Source of the DNA: Pseudobdellovibrionaceae bacterium
Lineage (GTDB): Bacteria; Bdellovibrionota; Bdellovibrionia; Bdellovibrionales; UBA1609
DNA length: 64,000 nt
NCBI GenBank assembly: GCA_020635075.1
Contig: JACKAM010000002.1
Coordinates: forward strand, 682,001 to 746,000
Reading direction: 5' to 3'
The notes beneath the pieces were generated by a model. It saw only the letters and a list, made by a program, of their open reading frames with translations. It was not told where the DNA came from and did not search any database. Made by a program: the position numbers and the translations under genes. Shown here one piece after another: positions 43,090-52,444 of this stretch; positions within the stretch are counted from its first letter, which is position 1; the number at the start of each line of letters is the position of its first letter.

Positions 43090-44282
43090 CACTGGGCCTC
43101 TTTGGCTTTCTTTTTTGAAGGCAATTTGTAGCGCTTCCTTGCCTTACGCTCCAGGGCGCTGCTTTCATCGGTTTTCACTTGCCCTTCACGTTTTATCCCC
43201 TCGCGTTTTTTTGCCTCTGGAGTGAGGTCCGTCGATACTGCCAGATCTGCCAAATATGCCTGAAGCTTGCGCTCCTGTTTGTCCATCTCTCGAAAAATAT
43301 CCTGAACTCCCACAGATTCCTTGGGATCGGGAAATCTCAATGTTCGCAGGCTTTGGATATTGTTCACCGCACCCTGGGCCAATTTGGCCTGCCAACGCCT
43401 TAGCGCCGTTTCCTCCACCGCCTTATCTTTCGGATCAGCATTGAGTTGCGGGGGCCTTTCCAGTGCCAACCAAATAACTTTGTAGGCTTCAACCAAATTT
43501 TCAGCCGCCCGAGGGGACCACTCTCTGCTTTCCATTTCAGTACTCTTAAGCAAATAGGCCTGAAGATATTTTAGACTGCCAATATAGGCTTCAGACAATT
43601 TTGAAACCCGGTCAGGGTCAGGCTGAACTCTGCCCATAAAATAAAGGGTTCTTGCCAGAAGCTCTTTGCGCTGGAGGGGGTCACCCAAATCTGCATGAAC
43701 TTGCATGAGACCCTTTTGGGCTTCAGCAAAATACTTCTCCGCCGTCTTTAGATTTCCAGTTCTGGCATAGGCTGCAGCCAATCGGGCGGGCAATTCAGCA
43801 GCAGAAATTTCCTGACTCAAAAATTTCCGCCTTCTCATGGCATCCCGCAGACTGGCAATCTGCTTGGGAATATCTCCTAAACACTCATAGGTGTAGGCAA
43901 GGCGAAAAAGAGACTGGGCTTCGATCCGCCGATAGCGCTTGTGGGACCGGCGCAAGGTCTGCCGATAGACCTTCGTCGCCTCAGCACATTTGCCCATTCC
44001 CTCCAATGCCGCTCCCCGATTGAACAAGGTCACCAGGTGAAATTCGGAGGTTGGATTGGAGCTGATGATGCGATCAAATTCTTCAAGGGCTAACTCAAAC
44101 TCTTCTTTCTCCAGATGGCCCATACCCCTTTCAAAGGTCTGTTGGTCGGCAGATGGTATGGGACTCTCATAGGCTTCACCTTCTGCGAGTGGCGTGGGCT
44201 TGGTTTTCTTTGCCGCACAGCCCATGAGGACTATCGCCAACAGATTTGCGACCACCACCACAAGAGTTTTGAATTTCTTCAC
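43089..44282 (-). CDS. TPR lipoprotein
   Basis: 397 residues. A lipoprotein signal ends at LLAIVLMGCAA (Cys22). Residues about 48-210 are tetratricopeptide repeats (FERGMGHLEKEEFELALEEFDRI, LFNRGAALEGMGKCAEATKVYRQ, LAAAYARTGNLKTAEKYFAEA). The C-terminus is strongly basic (RKARKRYKLPSKKKAKEAQ). The GTG start has AAGGAG upstream and overlaps the preceding gene by 4 bases. It is a likely periplasmic scaffold on the outer membrane. Confidence 0.85.
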   Translation of the reverse strand: MKKFKTLVVVVANLLAIVLMGCAAKKTKPTPLAEGEAYESPIPSADQQTFERGMGHLEKEEFELALEEFDRIISSNPTSEFHLVTLFNRGAALEGMGKCAEATKVYRQTLRRSHKRYRRIEAQSLFRLAYTYECLGDIPKQIASLRDAMRRRKFLSQEISAAELPARLAAAYARTGNLKTAEKYFAEAQKGLMQVHADLGDPLQRKELLARTLYFMGRVQPDPDRVSKLSEAYIGSLKYLQAYLLKSTEMESREWSPRAAENLVEAYKVIWLALERPPQLNADPKDKAVEETALRRWQAKLAQGAVNNIQSLRTLRFPDPKESVGVQDIFREMDKQERKLQAYLADLAVSTDLTPEAKKREGIKREGQVKTDESSALERKARKRYKLPSKKKAKEAQ

Positions 44283-45367
44283 GGATTCTCCTTTACGTAG
44301 GGCTCAAGCTTATCCGCTAGCCTCTGCAATCCCTGCAGACCTGCCACATCAGACACCAAATCTGGGACTCGAATCAAGGGTGTCAAGCTGCCTAGAAACC
44401 CCTGAAATTGCGCAAGTTCTTCCTCTCTATCTTGATTGAAGTGGCGAAGGGACTGGTAAAAATCCAAAAGTTTTTGGTACTCGGGCTCCCCGGACAGCTC
44501 CTGGCCCAACTGCTCATTGGGGTTCCAGTTGGGAAAACATCGATTCACCACTACCGAATTTAATGTATAACCACCTTTACGAAGCTCATTTATAAAGTCC
44601 CTTGTGGCGCCCAACTTGGCTCGATCAAATCCAGTGATCAGGACAAAGGCGGTGTCCGGCCCCGTCAAGAGGCGATGAACGGCAATGCTTCGGCCGCTGA
44701 CTTCATCCTGGATCTCTGCCACACCCTCAAAGAAATCCGATAGCTCATGAATAAAGTGAGAGCCGGTGACTTTTTCCAGAGCCGCTAAGGCTGTTTTGGT
44801 TCCGCGATGAAAAAGCCCTTGCAGAAACCCACGCGACCCTGGCTTTTGCACAAACCATTGAGTGATGGCGTTTTGAAAGAGGCTGTAGATCTTTTGCGGA
44901 GCATAGAGAAAGTCAACCGCATGCTGGGATGGTGGGGTATCGAGAATTATCAAGTCAAACTTCCCGCTATCAAGTGCCGTCTGCAGCCGCTCAAGGGAGG
45001 TAAACTCCTGAGATCCGCTTAAAGTCGTGGACATCTGACGGTAGAGGCTGTTGTTGAGAATTCTTTGCGCCAATTCGGGCCTTCTGGCTGCGCGATGAAT
45101 AAAGCGATCAAAAATCGAGGCCGGATTAATCATCGCGGCCGACAGACTGCCACTAACCCCATCAATCTGAACAAGCATTTCCTGTTCGGAGGTAGCATCA
45201 ATCCCGAGAGCGTCGGCCAATCTCTTGGCCGGGTCAATTGTGAGCACCAGGGTGCGCTTACCCGCCCGGGCGGCCAAAATTCCCAAGCAGGCAGATAATG
45301 TGGTTTTTCCCACGCCACCGGTCCCGGCACAAATGATGACTTTGTATTCGTCAAACATCCAGGCCAT
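44279..45367 (-). CDS. ArsA/Get3-family ATPase (second of a pair)
   Basis: The deviant P-loop is CAGTGGVGKTTLSA. Following segments TIDPAKRLADALG and DLIILDTPPSQHAVDF match the family's signature and switch loops. Deltaproteobacterial and Bdellovibrio-type genomes often carry such ArsA-like genes in pairs; their cargo (metalloid or membrane protein) is unknown. ATG 45367 (AAGGA upstream, 362 residues) is chosen over the TTG at 45376. It overlaps the end of the first ATPase gene by 17 bases. Confidence 0.85.
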   Translation of the reverse strand: MAWMFDEYKVIICAGTGGVGKTTLSACLGILAARAGKRTLVLTIDPAKRLADALGIDATSEQEMLVQIDGVSGSLSAAMINPASIFDRFIHRAARRPELAQRILNNSLYRQMSTTLSGSQEFTSLERLQTALDSGKFDLIILDTPPSQHAVDFLYAPQKIYSLFQNAITQWFVQKPGSRGFLQGLFHRGTKTALAALEKVTGSHFIHELSDFFEGVAEIQDEVSGRSIAVHRLLTGPDTAFVLITGFDRAKLGATRDFINELRKGGYTLNSVVVNRCFPNWNPNEQLGQELSGEPEYQKLLDFYQSLRHFNQDREEELAQFQGFLGSLTPLIRVPDLVSDVAGLQGLQRLADKLEPYVKENP

Positions 45368-46256
45368 TCCAGTCAATCCTTTCCGCCAAACGCTCTACCA
45401 GTGATTCTCCTGTTTCTCCGAATGACAGCGGCAGAGTTTTGTACCCGCCGTCGATGGCCGCCAAATTCTTTAGAGATTGGTCCTGTCTTTCCTCCACCAC
45501 CTGAAGATAGTTGGTCAACTCAATCCCTCCGGGGTCACGACCTAGAAACTTTTCACCAAGCGCCGATAGCTCTGCTGGGGAAAGGGGAATGTCCCAGACT
45601 TTGTTGCAGAAGATTTTGGGCGAAATGCCGAGATCCTCACTGAGATCATGATAGAGCTCTCCGCACTCTGAGACCGGAAGTTCCTCGGGCAGAGTGACAA
45701 TGGCGTAAGAGCAATACTTGGGGTTTCGCAAAAGCTCGTCAATTTGCCGACTTTGATCACCCATTGGTCCCAGCTTAACCGCCTCTGCTAACCCCTTTGG
45801 GGCCCGCAGCAGGGCCTTAAAGTGCCCGGTGGCGTAGGAATCGATGACGATCAAATCAAAGTCAAAAGAAGGACCCACATTACGAATTCCACTAGTGGCC
45901 TTACCAAGTATGGAGATTTCCCTCAGTGCCGGAGCCGCCTGAATGAAGGTCTTCATTACCACATTATTAAAGAAAAGATCGACGATGGCCTCAATTCGCA
46001 CATAAAACTTCAGGTACTCGCGAAGGCTGGCGTCGCCTTCCCAGCAGGAAACCCACAGATTCTCCCGCCACGGGGTGGGCTGATATTGAACCTCCACATT
46101 CAACAGGTGGCGAAAATAACTTTGCTCGGCCAGCTCCACCAGTAGGACCTTTTTACCCTGTCCTGATGCCCTTAAGGCAATCGCAGCTGCCACGGTGGAT
46201 TTCCCCACACCACCCTTGCCGGTCACAAACAGGATTTTTTGATTCTTCTGGCTCAC
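45351..46256 (-). CDS. ArsA/Get3-family ATPase (first of a pair)
   Basis: 301 residues with P-loop VTGKGGVGKSTVAAA and the loop DLIVIDSYATGHFKALLRAP, which corresponds to the DTAPTGHTLR signature of ArsA/Get3. The pair may form a heterodimer in place of the tandem ArsA of plasmid operons. The start is a GTG with GGAG upstream. Diverges from tig across a 144-base gap. No arsenic resistance gene is nearby. Confidence 0.85.
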   Translation of the reverse strand: MSQKNQKILFVTGKGGVGKSTVAAAIALRASGQGKKVLLVELAEQSYFRHLLNVEVQYQPTPWRENLWVSCWEGDASLREYLKFYVRIEAIVDLFFNNVVMKTFIQAAPALREISILGKATSGIRNVGPSFDFDLIVIDSYATGHFKALLRAPKGLAEAVKLGPMGDQSRQIDELLRNPKYCSYAIVTLPEELPVSECGELYHDLSEDLGISPKIFCNKVWDIPLSPAELSALGEKFLGRDPGGIELTNYLQVVEERQDQSLKNLAAIDGGYKTLPLSFGETGESLVERLAERIDWNGLDV

Positions 46257-46400
46257 TCGCTCCAGGTCCTCATAAATGGATTGTGCGCCGCGCTATGTCC
46301 TTGCCTTGGTGCCGCGCATCTCTTAAAAGGTTCCATCTGATCCGCACATCATATAGGCGCTTGCACCAGAACACAATTGGCTAAAAGGGGAAGACGTCCC

Positions 46401-47684
46401 ATGAAAATCACTCTCGATAAATTAGAGGGCTTGGCCCACAAACTGAGCATTGAAGTTCCTGCTGACCGAGTCCGGGAGGAGTTTACCAAGGCCTTCAAGG
46501 ACCTGCAGAAGGAAGTCAGTCTTAAAGGTTTTCGCAAAGGCAAGGCTCCACTCAATGTCATTCGCACACACTACGGTGATCGGGTAAAGCAAGATGTTCT
46601 GCAAAACCTAATTTCGGACTCCTACCAAGCGGGACTTGAGGAGCATTCTCTTGATCCAATTGGTTACCCCAAGATTAAGTTTGAAAATTTTGACGATGAT
46701 AAGGACTTCATTTTTACGGCTGAGTTTGAAATCCGCCCGGAAATCAACTTGAGCAAATACGAAGGGCTCGAGGTCGAACAGCAAAAGATTGAGATCAAGG
46801 ACGAACAAGTCGATGGCGTCCTCAAAAACATCCAGTCTAACCACGCCGAAATGGTCCCTCTTTTGGAGGATCGTCCCGCTCAGGAGGGCGATATGGCTGA
46901 GGTGGCTTTTGAAGGTTTTGTCGATGGTCAGCCTCTCGAAGGTGCCCAGTCTGAACGCCATATGCTCGAACTAGGCAGTGGTCAGTTTATTGATGGCTTC
47001 GAAGAGGGCGTGATTGGTATGGCCATTGGCGCTGAGACAACTTTGAACCTCAAGTTCCCCGATGAGTACCATAACAAGGAGATCGCCGGTAAGCCGGTTG
47101 AGTTCAAAGTTAAACTGAACTCTCTTAAAAAGAAGTCTCTTCCTGAAATCGATGATGAATTAGCCAAAAAGCTGGGTGAATTTCAGACTCTTAATGAACT
47201 CAAGGAGCAGATTCGCAAGGACCTTGAGTCTTCTGAAAAACAACGCGTGGCTGAGGAGTTGAAAAATAAAATTCTTCGCGCGCTGGTTGACGCCAACCCC
47301 GTTGATGTTCCCAAGTCTCTTCATGAGCGACAAAAGCAAATGCTTATTGACGATGTTCAACAACGCATGAAGCATCAGGGCCTTAACGAAACTGACTTTG
47401 AAGAGTACAAAACCAAGTGGGATGATGATTTTAATCAGTCAGCGACATTCGTCGTTCAGTCCAGCTTTTTGGTCGATGCTCTGGCCGACAAACTCAGCCT
47501 GCGCCCGACTAAAGATGATTTCGAAAAGAAGATTGAGGAGATCGCTGGCCAGACAGGACTGGAGGCAGACCGCCTGAAGGAGTACTACCTCCAACAGGAA
47601 AATCAGTCTCGCCTTAGCTTCCAAATCATGGAAGAAAAGGTCGTTGCCTTCCTTATCGATAAGGCAAAGATCCAGGAAGTTTAA
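46401..47684 (+). CDS. tig: Trigger factor
   Basis: The ribosome-docking tail motif GFRKGKAPLNVIR (about 44-56) and PPIase domain (QEGDMAEVAFEGFVDGQP to GKPVEFKVKLNSLKKK) are clear, followed by the helical chaperone domain. The frame opens at 46377, but ATG 46401 with GGGGAAGA upstream gives the usual MKITLDKLEG start and 427 residues. It binds nascent chains at the ribosome exit. It has its own strong terminator and is not linked to clpP here. Confidence 0.97.
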   Translation: MKITLDKLEGLAHKLSIEVPADRVREEFTKAFKDLQKEVSLKGFRKGKAPLNVIRTHYGDRVKQDVLQNLISDSYQAGLEEHSLDPIGYPKIKFENFDDDKDFIFTAEFEIRPEINLSKYEGLEVEQQKIEIKDEQVDGVLKNIQSNHAEMVPLLEDRPAQEGDMAEVAFEGFVDGQPLEGAQSERHMLELGSGQFIDGFEEGVIGMAIGAETTLNLKFPDEYHNKEIAGKPVEFKVKLNSLKKKSLPEIDDELAKKLGEFQTLNELKEQIRKDLESSEKQRVAEELKNKILRALVDANPVDVPKSLHERQKQMLIDDVQQRMKHQGLNETDFEEYKTKWDDDFNQSATFVVQSSFLVDALADKLSLRPTKDDFEKKIEEIAGQTGLEADRLKEYYLQQENQSRLSFQIMEEKVVAFLIDKAKIQEV

Positions 47685-47692
47685 ACCTTCTC

Positions 47693-47723
47693 AAAAGGTA
47701 CCGGAGGATACCCGGTACCTTTT
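47693..47723. terminator. Bidirectional terminator between tig and the convergent gene
   Basis: 12-bp perfect stem (arms 47693-47704 and 47712-47723) with A-run at one end and T-run at the other, so it can serve both strands. It lies between the tig stop and the 47727 stop of the opposing gene. Confidence 0.92.
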
Positions 47724-47726
47724 GAA

Positions 47727-48308
47727 TTACTCGCAATAATTATAGGCTCTGAAGTGCCGCCAGCAGGTGTCGCTTGGAAAGCGGCAGTCGTTCAGGCGGC
47801 TGGAAGTGTAGTAGCCCCGTGGGCAGGCACGCTGTCCGCCGTCGTTTACTTGAACGGAGAAATTTCCGGCTGCGACCAACTCACCGTCGCCCTTCATTAC
47901 CCATGTGATATCGTTTTTACCCATATCGAGAAGGGGTCTTTGAAGCAATGTTGAAATCCACAGGTTGAATGGTTTGTCGGTGCGGCCCTTTTGATTGTTA
48001 TAAGAGCCTGACTTTTCATGAATGGACCCATCCTCCCAGGTCGCCCGAACCTCGACTTGGTCGCCAGTGACACCATCGGGACCGACAAAATAGGTGTATT
48101 CGCCCGGATTGAGAATGTTTTCCACACAAGTAATGGAGCGAAAATCCCTTTGCACCCCCTCTTGGCAGCTGATGGTAATGTCGGCAACAAGGTCGATGGA
48201 CTCAAAGGTATCTCCCCCGCTGAAGCCTGCCCCGGCAAATGCCAATGGTGACACGAAAACTGCCATCGATAACCCGAAACACAAAATTAACGCTTTTCCT
48301 TGCGCCAT
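47727..48308 (-). CDS. Exported protein with Cys-rich C-terminus, unknown function
   Basis: 193 residues with a signal peptide (ALILCFGLSMAVFVSPLAFA), a beta-rich middle, and a C-terminal block with Cys at CPRGYY, LNDCRF, DTCWRH and NYCE, suggesting disulfides. An earlier Cys pair (ISCQEG, ITCVEN) is also present. AGGGAGG lies 4 bases before the ATG. Family not recognised. Confidence 0.68.
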   Translation of the reverse strand: MAQGKALILCFGLSMAVFVSPLAFAGAGFSGGDTFESIDLVADITISCQEGVQRDFRSITCVENILNPGEYTYFVGPDGVTGDQVEVRATWEDGSIHEKSGSYNNQKGRTDKPFNLWISTLLQRPLLDMGKNDITWVMKGDGELVAAGNFSVQVNDGGQRACPRGYYTSSRLNDCRFPSDTCWRHFRAYNYCE

Positions 48309-48386
48309 AATCCCTCCCTGACTCTTGTCTCACGGATGTCCCGAGGCTAACATAGGACTATTAGATCGCCAAACGGAAGGATTTGT

Positions 48387-48884
48387 ATGGCTGACCCCAA
48401 GGCAGAGGACTCCTCAGGCAGTAGCGATGCTGCGAAGCAAGAAAAGCCCAAGAGGCTTTGGCGTAATTACCTTCTAAACCCTCAGTTTCAATTGAAATTC
48501 TCAGTTTACTTTATTGTCAGCGTGTTGGCTGTGGTCGGGGTTATGGTTGCCTTGATTTTTACCCGCCTGCAAGATGTTCGTGAAATCATCCTCCAGTATT
48601 ATGGCGAGGACACCATCCTTCAATCCCACTTGGATCAGACTATATTTGAAATCACCCTGATTTCTTTTTCGATCTTGATCGGATTTTCGGCGATTTCCTT
48701 CTTTTACTCCCTCATCATTACCCATCGCATCGCCGGCCCGACTCTGGTGATTTGTCGCTTTATTGAGGACCTAAAGAAGGGCGACTACGAAGGGAACCGA
48801 AGGCTGCGCCAGTACGATGAGCTAAAGCCCATCATGCAAGGGCTTAATGAGCTCGCCTCGGTTCTTAAATCAAAGGAGTCCTAG
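48387..48884 (+). CDS. Two-helix membrane protein with HAMP-like linker
   Basis: 165 residues: a charged N-terminal tail, then two membrane segments (LKFSVYFIVSVLAVVGVMVALIF and ITLISFSILIGFSAISFFYSLII) separated by about 40 periplasmic residues, then a cytoplasmic HAMP-like region (THRIAGPTLVICRFIEDLKKGDY to LNELASVLKS). No output domain follows, so it may relay a signal by dimer contacts or be a truncated sensor. AAGGA lies upstream of the ATG. Stands alone. Confidence 0.72.
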   Translation: MADPKAEDSSGSSDAAKQEKPKRLWRNYLLNPQFQLKFSVYFIVSVLAVVGVMVALIFTRLQDVREIILQYYGEDTILQSHLDQTIFEITLISFSILIGFSAISFFYSLIITHRIAGPTLVICRFIEDLKKGDYEGNRRLRQYDELKPIMQGLNELASVLKSKES

Positions 48885-48897
48885 CCTGGCGGAGTCT

Positions 48898-50310
48898 CTA
48901 TTTTTTTAAGGTGGGATTTCCTTCAAACTGGCGCATGACGTCCCAAGCTCGTAAATAGTTGTAGGCCTGGAGAACCTGGAAGTCCTCGGACAGTAGGGTG
49001 TCCCGTGGACTAAGATTTTTCTTGCTGCTCCCGCCGGTGTCGGCCCACCAGTATTCGATGACGGATTTGCTGGCGCCCTTGCCGTTTTTGGAGCTTGCTC
49101 GCTCTTTGTCGCCAAGAAGGTGACCTTTGATATCCTTTTCCCGCTTGATTCGGCCCTTGCCCGCTTTAGCTTTTTCCAAGATATCACTAGAAAGGTTGTC
49201 AACGATAACGTCTGGGGTAATGCCTTCAGCCTGGATCGACTTTCCACTGGGTGTATAATAGCGCGCCACAGTTAGCTTTAGGCCGGAACCGTCACCCAAC
49301 TTAACCACCGATTGAACGGACCCTTTGCCGAAGCTCTTTTGACCCATAATCAGGGCCCGCTTGTTGTCCTGAAGGGCCCCAGCCAAAATCTCACTGGCAC
49401 TGGCAGAATACTCATCAACCAAAACCACCAATGGGAACTCCGGCATGGTTCCTGACTGTTTGGCAAAAATAACTTCCTTTTCTTTCTCGTTTCGCCCCTT
49501 GGTGCTAACGATGGTGCCGGTCTTCAAGAACATATCGCTGATTTCCACGGCCTGCTCCAATAGACCACCTGGATTTCGACGTAAATCGATCACCATTCCA
49601 TTTATTTTTTGGTTGGACTTTGAAAAGGTCTTTAGAGCCGATTTCATATCCTTGGCGGAGTTTTCAATAAAGCTCGTAAGCTTCAGATAGACATATCCAT
49701 CCTCCAAATCGGTCACTTTGACGCTGCGGATTTTTACCGTTCCCCTTTTGATGGCAAACTCTTTTGGCCGCTCGAACCCATCGCGGAAAATGCCCAGTTT
49801 GACGGTGGTACCTTTTTTACCCCTCATGTGCTGAGCGGCCTCAACCAAGGTCATTCCTTTTGTTGAGTCCCCATCGATTTCCACAATCTTATCGCCGGCC
49901 TTCACTCCGGCATTAAAGGCCGGGGTGTCTTCGATAGGACTGATGACTGTAAGTATGCCATCCTGAACCGTAATTTCGATCCCGAGACCACCAAACTCAC
50001 CCGCGGTTTCGGACTCAAACTCCTTGTAGATGTTGGGCTCCAAAAAGTTGGTGTGAGGGTCCAACTCTTTCAACATCCCCTTAATGCCACCGTAGATAAG
50101 TTTTTGGGTGTCCACTTCTTCAACGTAGTATTGCTGGACCAGGTTGAGAACTTTTGCAAACAACTGCAATTCGGAGTAGCGCTCCTTTGCCCACGTCGTC
50201 ACACTTGCGCTGGATAGAACACCGAGAAACACTCCCATCCCGACCAAGATCGGGGCTCCTAACCGAATGTATTTTCGATTCTTGATACCAGCCGGCTGAC
50301 GGTGACTCAT
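48898..50310 (-). CDS. ctpA: C-terminal processing protease (S41A), CtpA type
   Basis: 470 residues from the ATG at 50310 (AAGGGAGC upstream). A signal/anchor (LGAPILVGMGVFLGVLSSASV) is followed by the S41 N-terminal part, a PDZ domain (GGLGIEITVQDG, then AGVKAGDKIVEIDGDS) and the catalytic core with Ser in YSASASEILAG and Lys in QKSFGKGSVQ. It acts in the periplasm on proteins with free C-termini. The start lies 12 bases after the EnvC stop, within the ftsEX operon. Confidence 0.94.
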   Translation of the reverse strand: MSHRQPAGIKNRKYIRLGAPILVGMGVFLGVLSSASVTTWAKERYSELQLFAKVLNLVQQYYVEEVDTQKLIYGGIKGMLKELDPHTNFLEPNIYKEFESETAGEFGGLGIEITVQDGILTVISPIEDTPAFNAGVKAGDKIVEIDGDSTKGMTLVEAAQHMRGKKGTTVKLGIFRDGFERPKEFAIKRGTVKIRSVKVTDLEDGYVYLKLTSFIENSAKDMKSALKTFSKSNQKINGMVIDLRRNPGGLLEQAVEISDMFLKTGTIVSTKGRNEKEKEVIFAKQSGTMPEFPLVVLVDEYSASASEILAGALQDNKRALIMGQKSFGKGSVQSVVKLGDGSGLKLTVARYYTPSGKSIQAEGITPDVIVDNLSSDILEKAKAGKGRIKREKDIKGHLLGDKERASSKNGKGASKSVIEYWWADTGGSSKKNLSPRDTLLSEDFQVLQAYNYLRAWDVMRQFEGNPTLKK

Positions 50311-50321
50311 GGTTGCTCCCT

Positions 50322-51515
50322 TCACAGTCGTGTTTTTTCCCCGTCGGGATTCCAGTTAACCCATTGCATAGGATCAACCGGATCCGAGAAGTGCCTGATT
50401 TCAAAGTATAACCCTGGACGACCCAGGGTACTTCGGCCGGCACTCCCCAGTACCTCTCCTTCGGTAACCTTCTGTCCTTTCTTAACTTTTACACTCTCGT
50501 TGTGACAGTAAACGGAATAATAGTGATCTCCATGATCAAGAATCACGGCATTTCCATATCCGGAGATCTTACCAACAAAACTCACCTCCCCAGGAAAGAC
50601 CGCCTTAACCAATTCCCCGACACGAGTGGAGAGAAATACACCTTTATGACTAAGTTTAAATTTGTAACGGTCGTGCTGATCCAGGCCAAAAGTCTTGGAA
50701 ACAACTCCCGCCGCCGGAAGACCTAGGCTTCCCTTTCGTTCAAAGAAGGTCTCATTCATAAGACTTGCGATTTCCGAATCCGGAACCAGACCTCCTGCCT
50801 TCTGCCGTAGCCCCTTTAATTGCTGGACGTAAGTCTTCCTGGATGTACGAAGTCGGGCCAGCAGTCTGCTTTTTGAATTCTGCTCCTGCTCTAAGGATTT
50901 CTCCTGGGTCTTTAATTGCCTTTCCAAATGAACAAGGCGTTTGACGTTTTTTTTGAGCTTGGCCCGGGTCACCTCCAACGATTTCAGATTGCCCTCGAAA
51001 TCGCGGATGAGTTCATAGTCGCGATCAGCGACCCTCTTCAAATAAGCCAAATTCCGATCCAACTCACTGGCACTCTGACTCGAAAAAATGGCCTGCAGAG
51101 TTCCCTGTTCCCCCAGCTTATAAAGAGCCCGCATTCTTCTGGCCAGCATTTTCTTCTGTTCGCCTATGCGACCCTCCAGACGGGCAATTGACCTCGCCAA
51201 AGCCGAGACATCGCCTTGGGCCGAATACATTTGATTACTTAGGCGTACCTTCCTGGCGCTCATCTTTTTGATCTTCTGATTGATTTCGTATAGGTTACCG
51301 AGAATCTTTCGGCTGTCCTCCTCTGCAGATATCACTTTGTCACGAACTTCAACGATATCCTCGGCAATTTGCTCGGCCACACCGTCCACCCCTTCTTGTA
51401 GAATGGGAGGTGAGACTTTTCGCATCTGGACCGGAGAGGCTTCGAGGGTGAGCGATAAACCGAGGAAAAAAGCCATCGACAGAATTTTTGCAGATCGGTT
51501 ATTACCGACTACCAC
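50322..51515 (-). CDS. EnvC-like murein hydrolase activator with degenerate LytM domain
   Basis: 397 residues. A signal peptide (SAKILSMAFFLGLSLTLEA) is followed by a long coiled coil (about 40-250, rich in KLRxLE-type heptads) and a LytM/M23 domain. The catalytic residues are lost: HxGxD reads HKGVF and the HxH motif reads GLYF. That matches EnvC, which activates amidases instead of cutting peptidoglycan. The GTG at 51515, with GGAGG 7 bases upstream, is preferred over 51545. It overlaps ftsX by 7 bases; FtsEX is the known controller of EnvC. Confidence 0.88.
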   Translation of the reverse strand: MVVGNNRSAKILSMAFFLGLSLTLEASPVQMRKVSPPILQEGVDGVAEQIAEDIVEVRDKVISAEEDSRKILGNLYEINQKIKKMSARKVRLSNQMYSAQGDVSALARSIARLEGRIGEQKKMLARRMRALYKLGEQGTLQAIFSSQSASELDRNLAYLKRVADRDYELIRDFEGNLKSLEVTRAKLKKNVKRLVHLERQLKTQEKSLEQEQNSKSRLLARLRTSRKTYVQQLKGLRQKAGGLVPDSEIASLMNETFFERKGSLGLPAAGVVSKTFGLDQHDRYKFKLSHKGVFLSTRVGELVKAVFPGEVSFVGKISGYGNAVILDHGDHYYSVYCHNESVKVKKGQKVTEGEVLGSAGRSTLGRPGLYFEIRHFSDPVDPMQWVNWNPDGEKTRL

Positions 51516-52444
51516 TTGGACTCCTCCACTTGAGAGGCCGCCCAACCATTACATATCCGATGTACACACAAGTAGGCTCCGACTGCACCAAACATGGCGC
51601 CCATAAGCACCAGCCCAATAGCATCAACCCAATTAACAAACCCAATAACACGACTAAGGTTTAGGAATCCCAGTTCAGTCTTAATCATGTCGGCCTGCCA
51701 TATATATAAAAGGTAGCAAACTCCTATCGACATCAGACTGGCCAGGGCGCCCATGAGTAGACCTTCTATCACATAAGGTAGACGAATCATTTCAGGAGTG
51801 GCACCGACTAGCTCCATAATTTCTATTTCGTCTCGTCTTTGAGCAATCGCATTGCGGATGGAATTTCCTATGACAAATAGGCTGCCACACAAAAGGACAA
51901 ATATAAGAAACCAACTGGACGCCTGAAAGGATCGAACAACCGCTGTGTAATTTTCCACCCAACCTTGTCCATAATAGACGTCTTCCACCGTCGGCTGCCC
52001 GGAAATCTTGCGAGCCAGATCAATCAAGAGACCATAACGCTTTTCAGAGGGAATGCCGTCCCGGAGGCTGGCTTCAAAGCTGGCCGGGAGCGGATTCCCA
52101 AATTCCGGGTCAGACAAAAAGTCCGGGGAGTAAGATCCCATTTGCTGGTCAAATCTTTGCGCGGCCTCCTCTTTGGTCAGAAATTCGATTTTCTTAAACT
52201 GGCCAAGGCCCTCTAAAAACCGATGAGTAGTCTTTACTTCTTCGTCTTTGACTTGCTCCTTAAGAAATACTGACAGGCGGGCGGACTCTCCCCAACTGGC
52301 CAGCACCCGATCCATGTTTCGATGAACAAGCCAAAATAGAGTGATTACTACAAAAGTGCCACACAGAACAGACAAGGTCGCCACCTGCATTCCCGTCTGC
52401 TGCTGCCATGATCGCCAAAATCCTTTTAGCCATCGATTATTCAT
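51509..52444 (-). CDS. ftsX: Cell division ABC transporter permease FtsX
   Basis: 311 residues, typical length. N-terminal cytoplasmic part, first membrane segment (MQVATLSVLCGTFVVITLFWLV), a periplasmic domain with the conserved LVKFLTKEEAAQRF-like segment, then three more membrane segments (WFLIFVLLCGSLFVIGNSI, LLMGALASLMSIGVCYLLY, AIGLVLMGAMFGAVGAYL). The RRDEIEIMELVGAT cytoplasmic loop is the family's FtsE-coupling region. It overlaps ftsE by one base. Confidence 0.96.
   Translation of the reverse strand: MNNRWLKGFWRSWQQQTGMQVATLSVLCGTFVVITLFWLVHRNMDRVLASWGESARLSVFLKEQVKDEEVKTTHRFLEGLGQFKKIEFLTKEEAAQRFDQQMGSYSPDFLSDPEFGNPLPASFEASLRDGIPSEKRYGLLIDLARKISGQPTVEDVYYGQGWVENYTAVVRSFQASSWFLIFVLLCGSLFVIGNSIRNAIAQRRDEIEIMELVGATPEMIRLPYVIEGLLMGALASLMSIGVCYLLYIWQADMIKTELGFLNLSRVIGFVNWVDAIGLVLMGAMFGAVGAYLCVHRICNGWAASQVEESKW

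Noticed and set aside
44279..46256. Arsenic resistance operon
   Set aside because: Two ArsA-like ATPases are present but no arsB, arsC, arsD or arsR accompany them.
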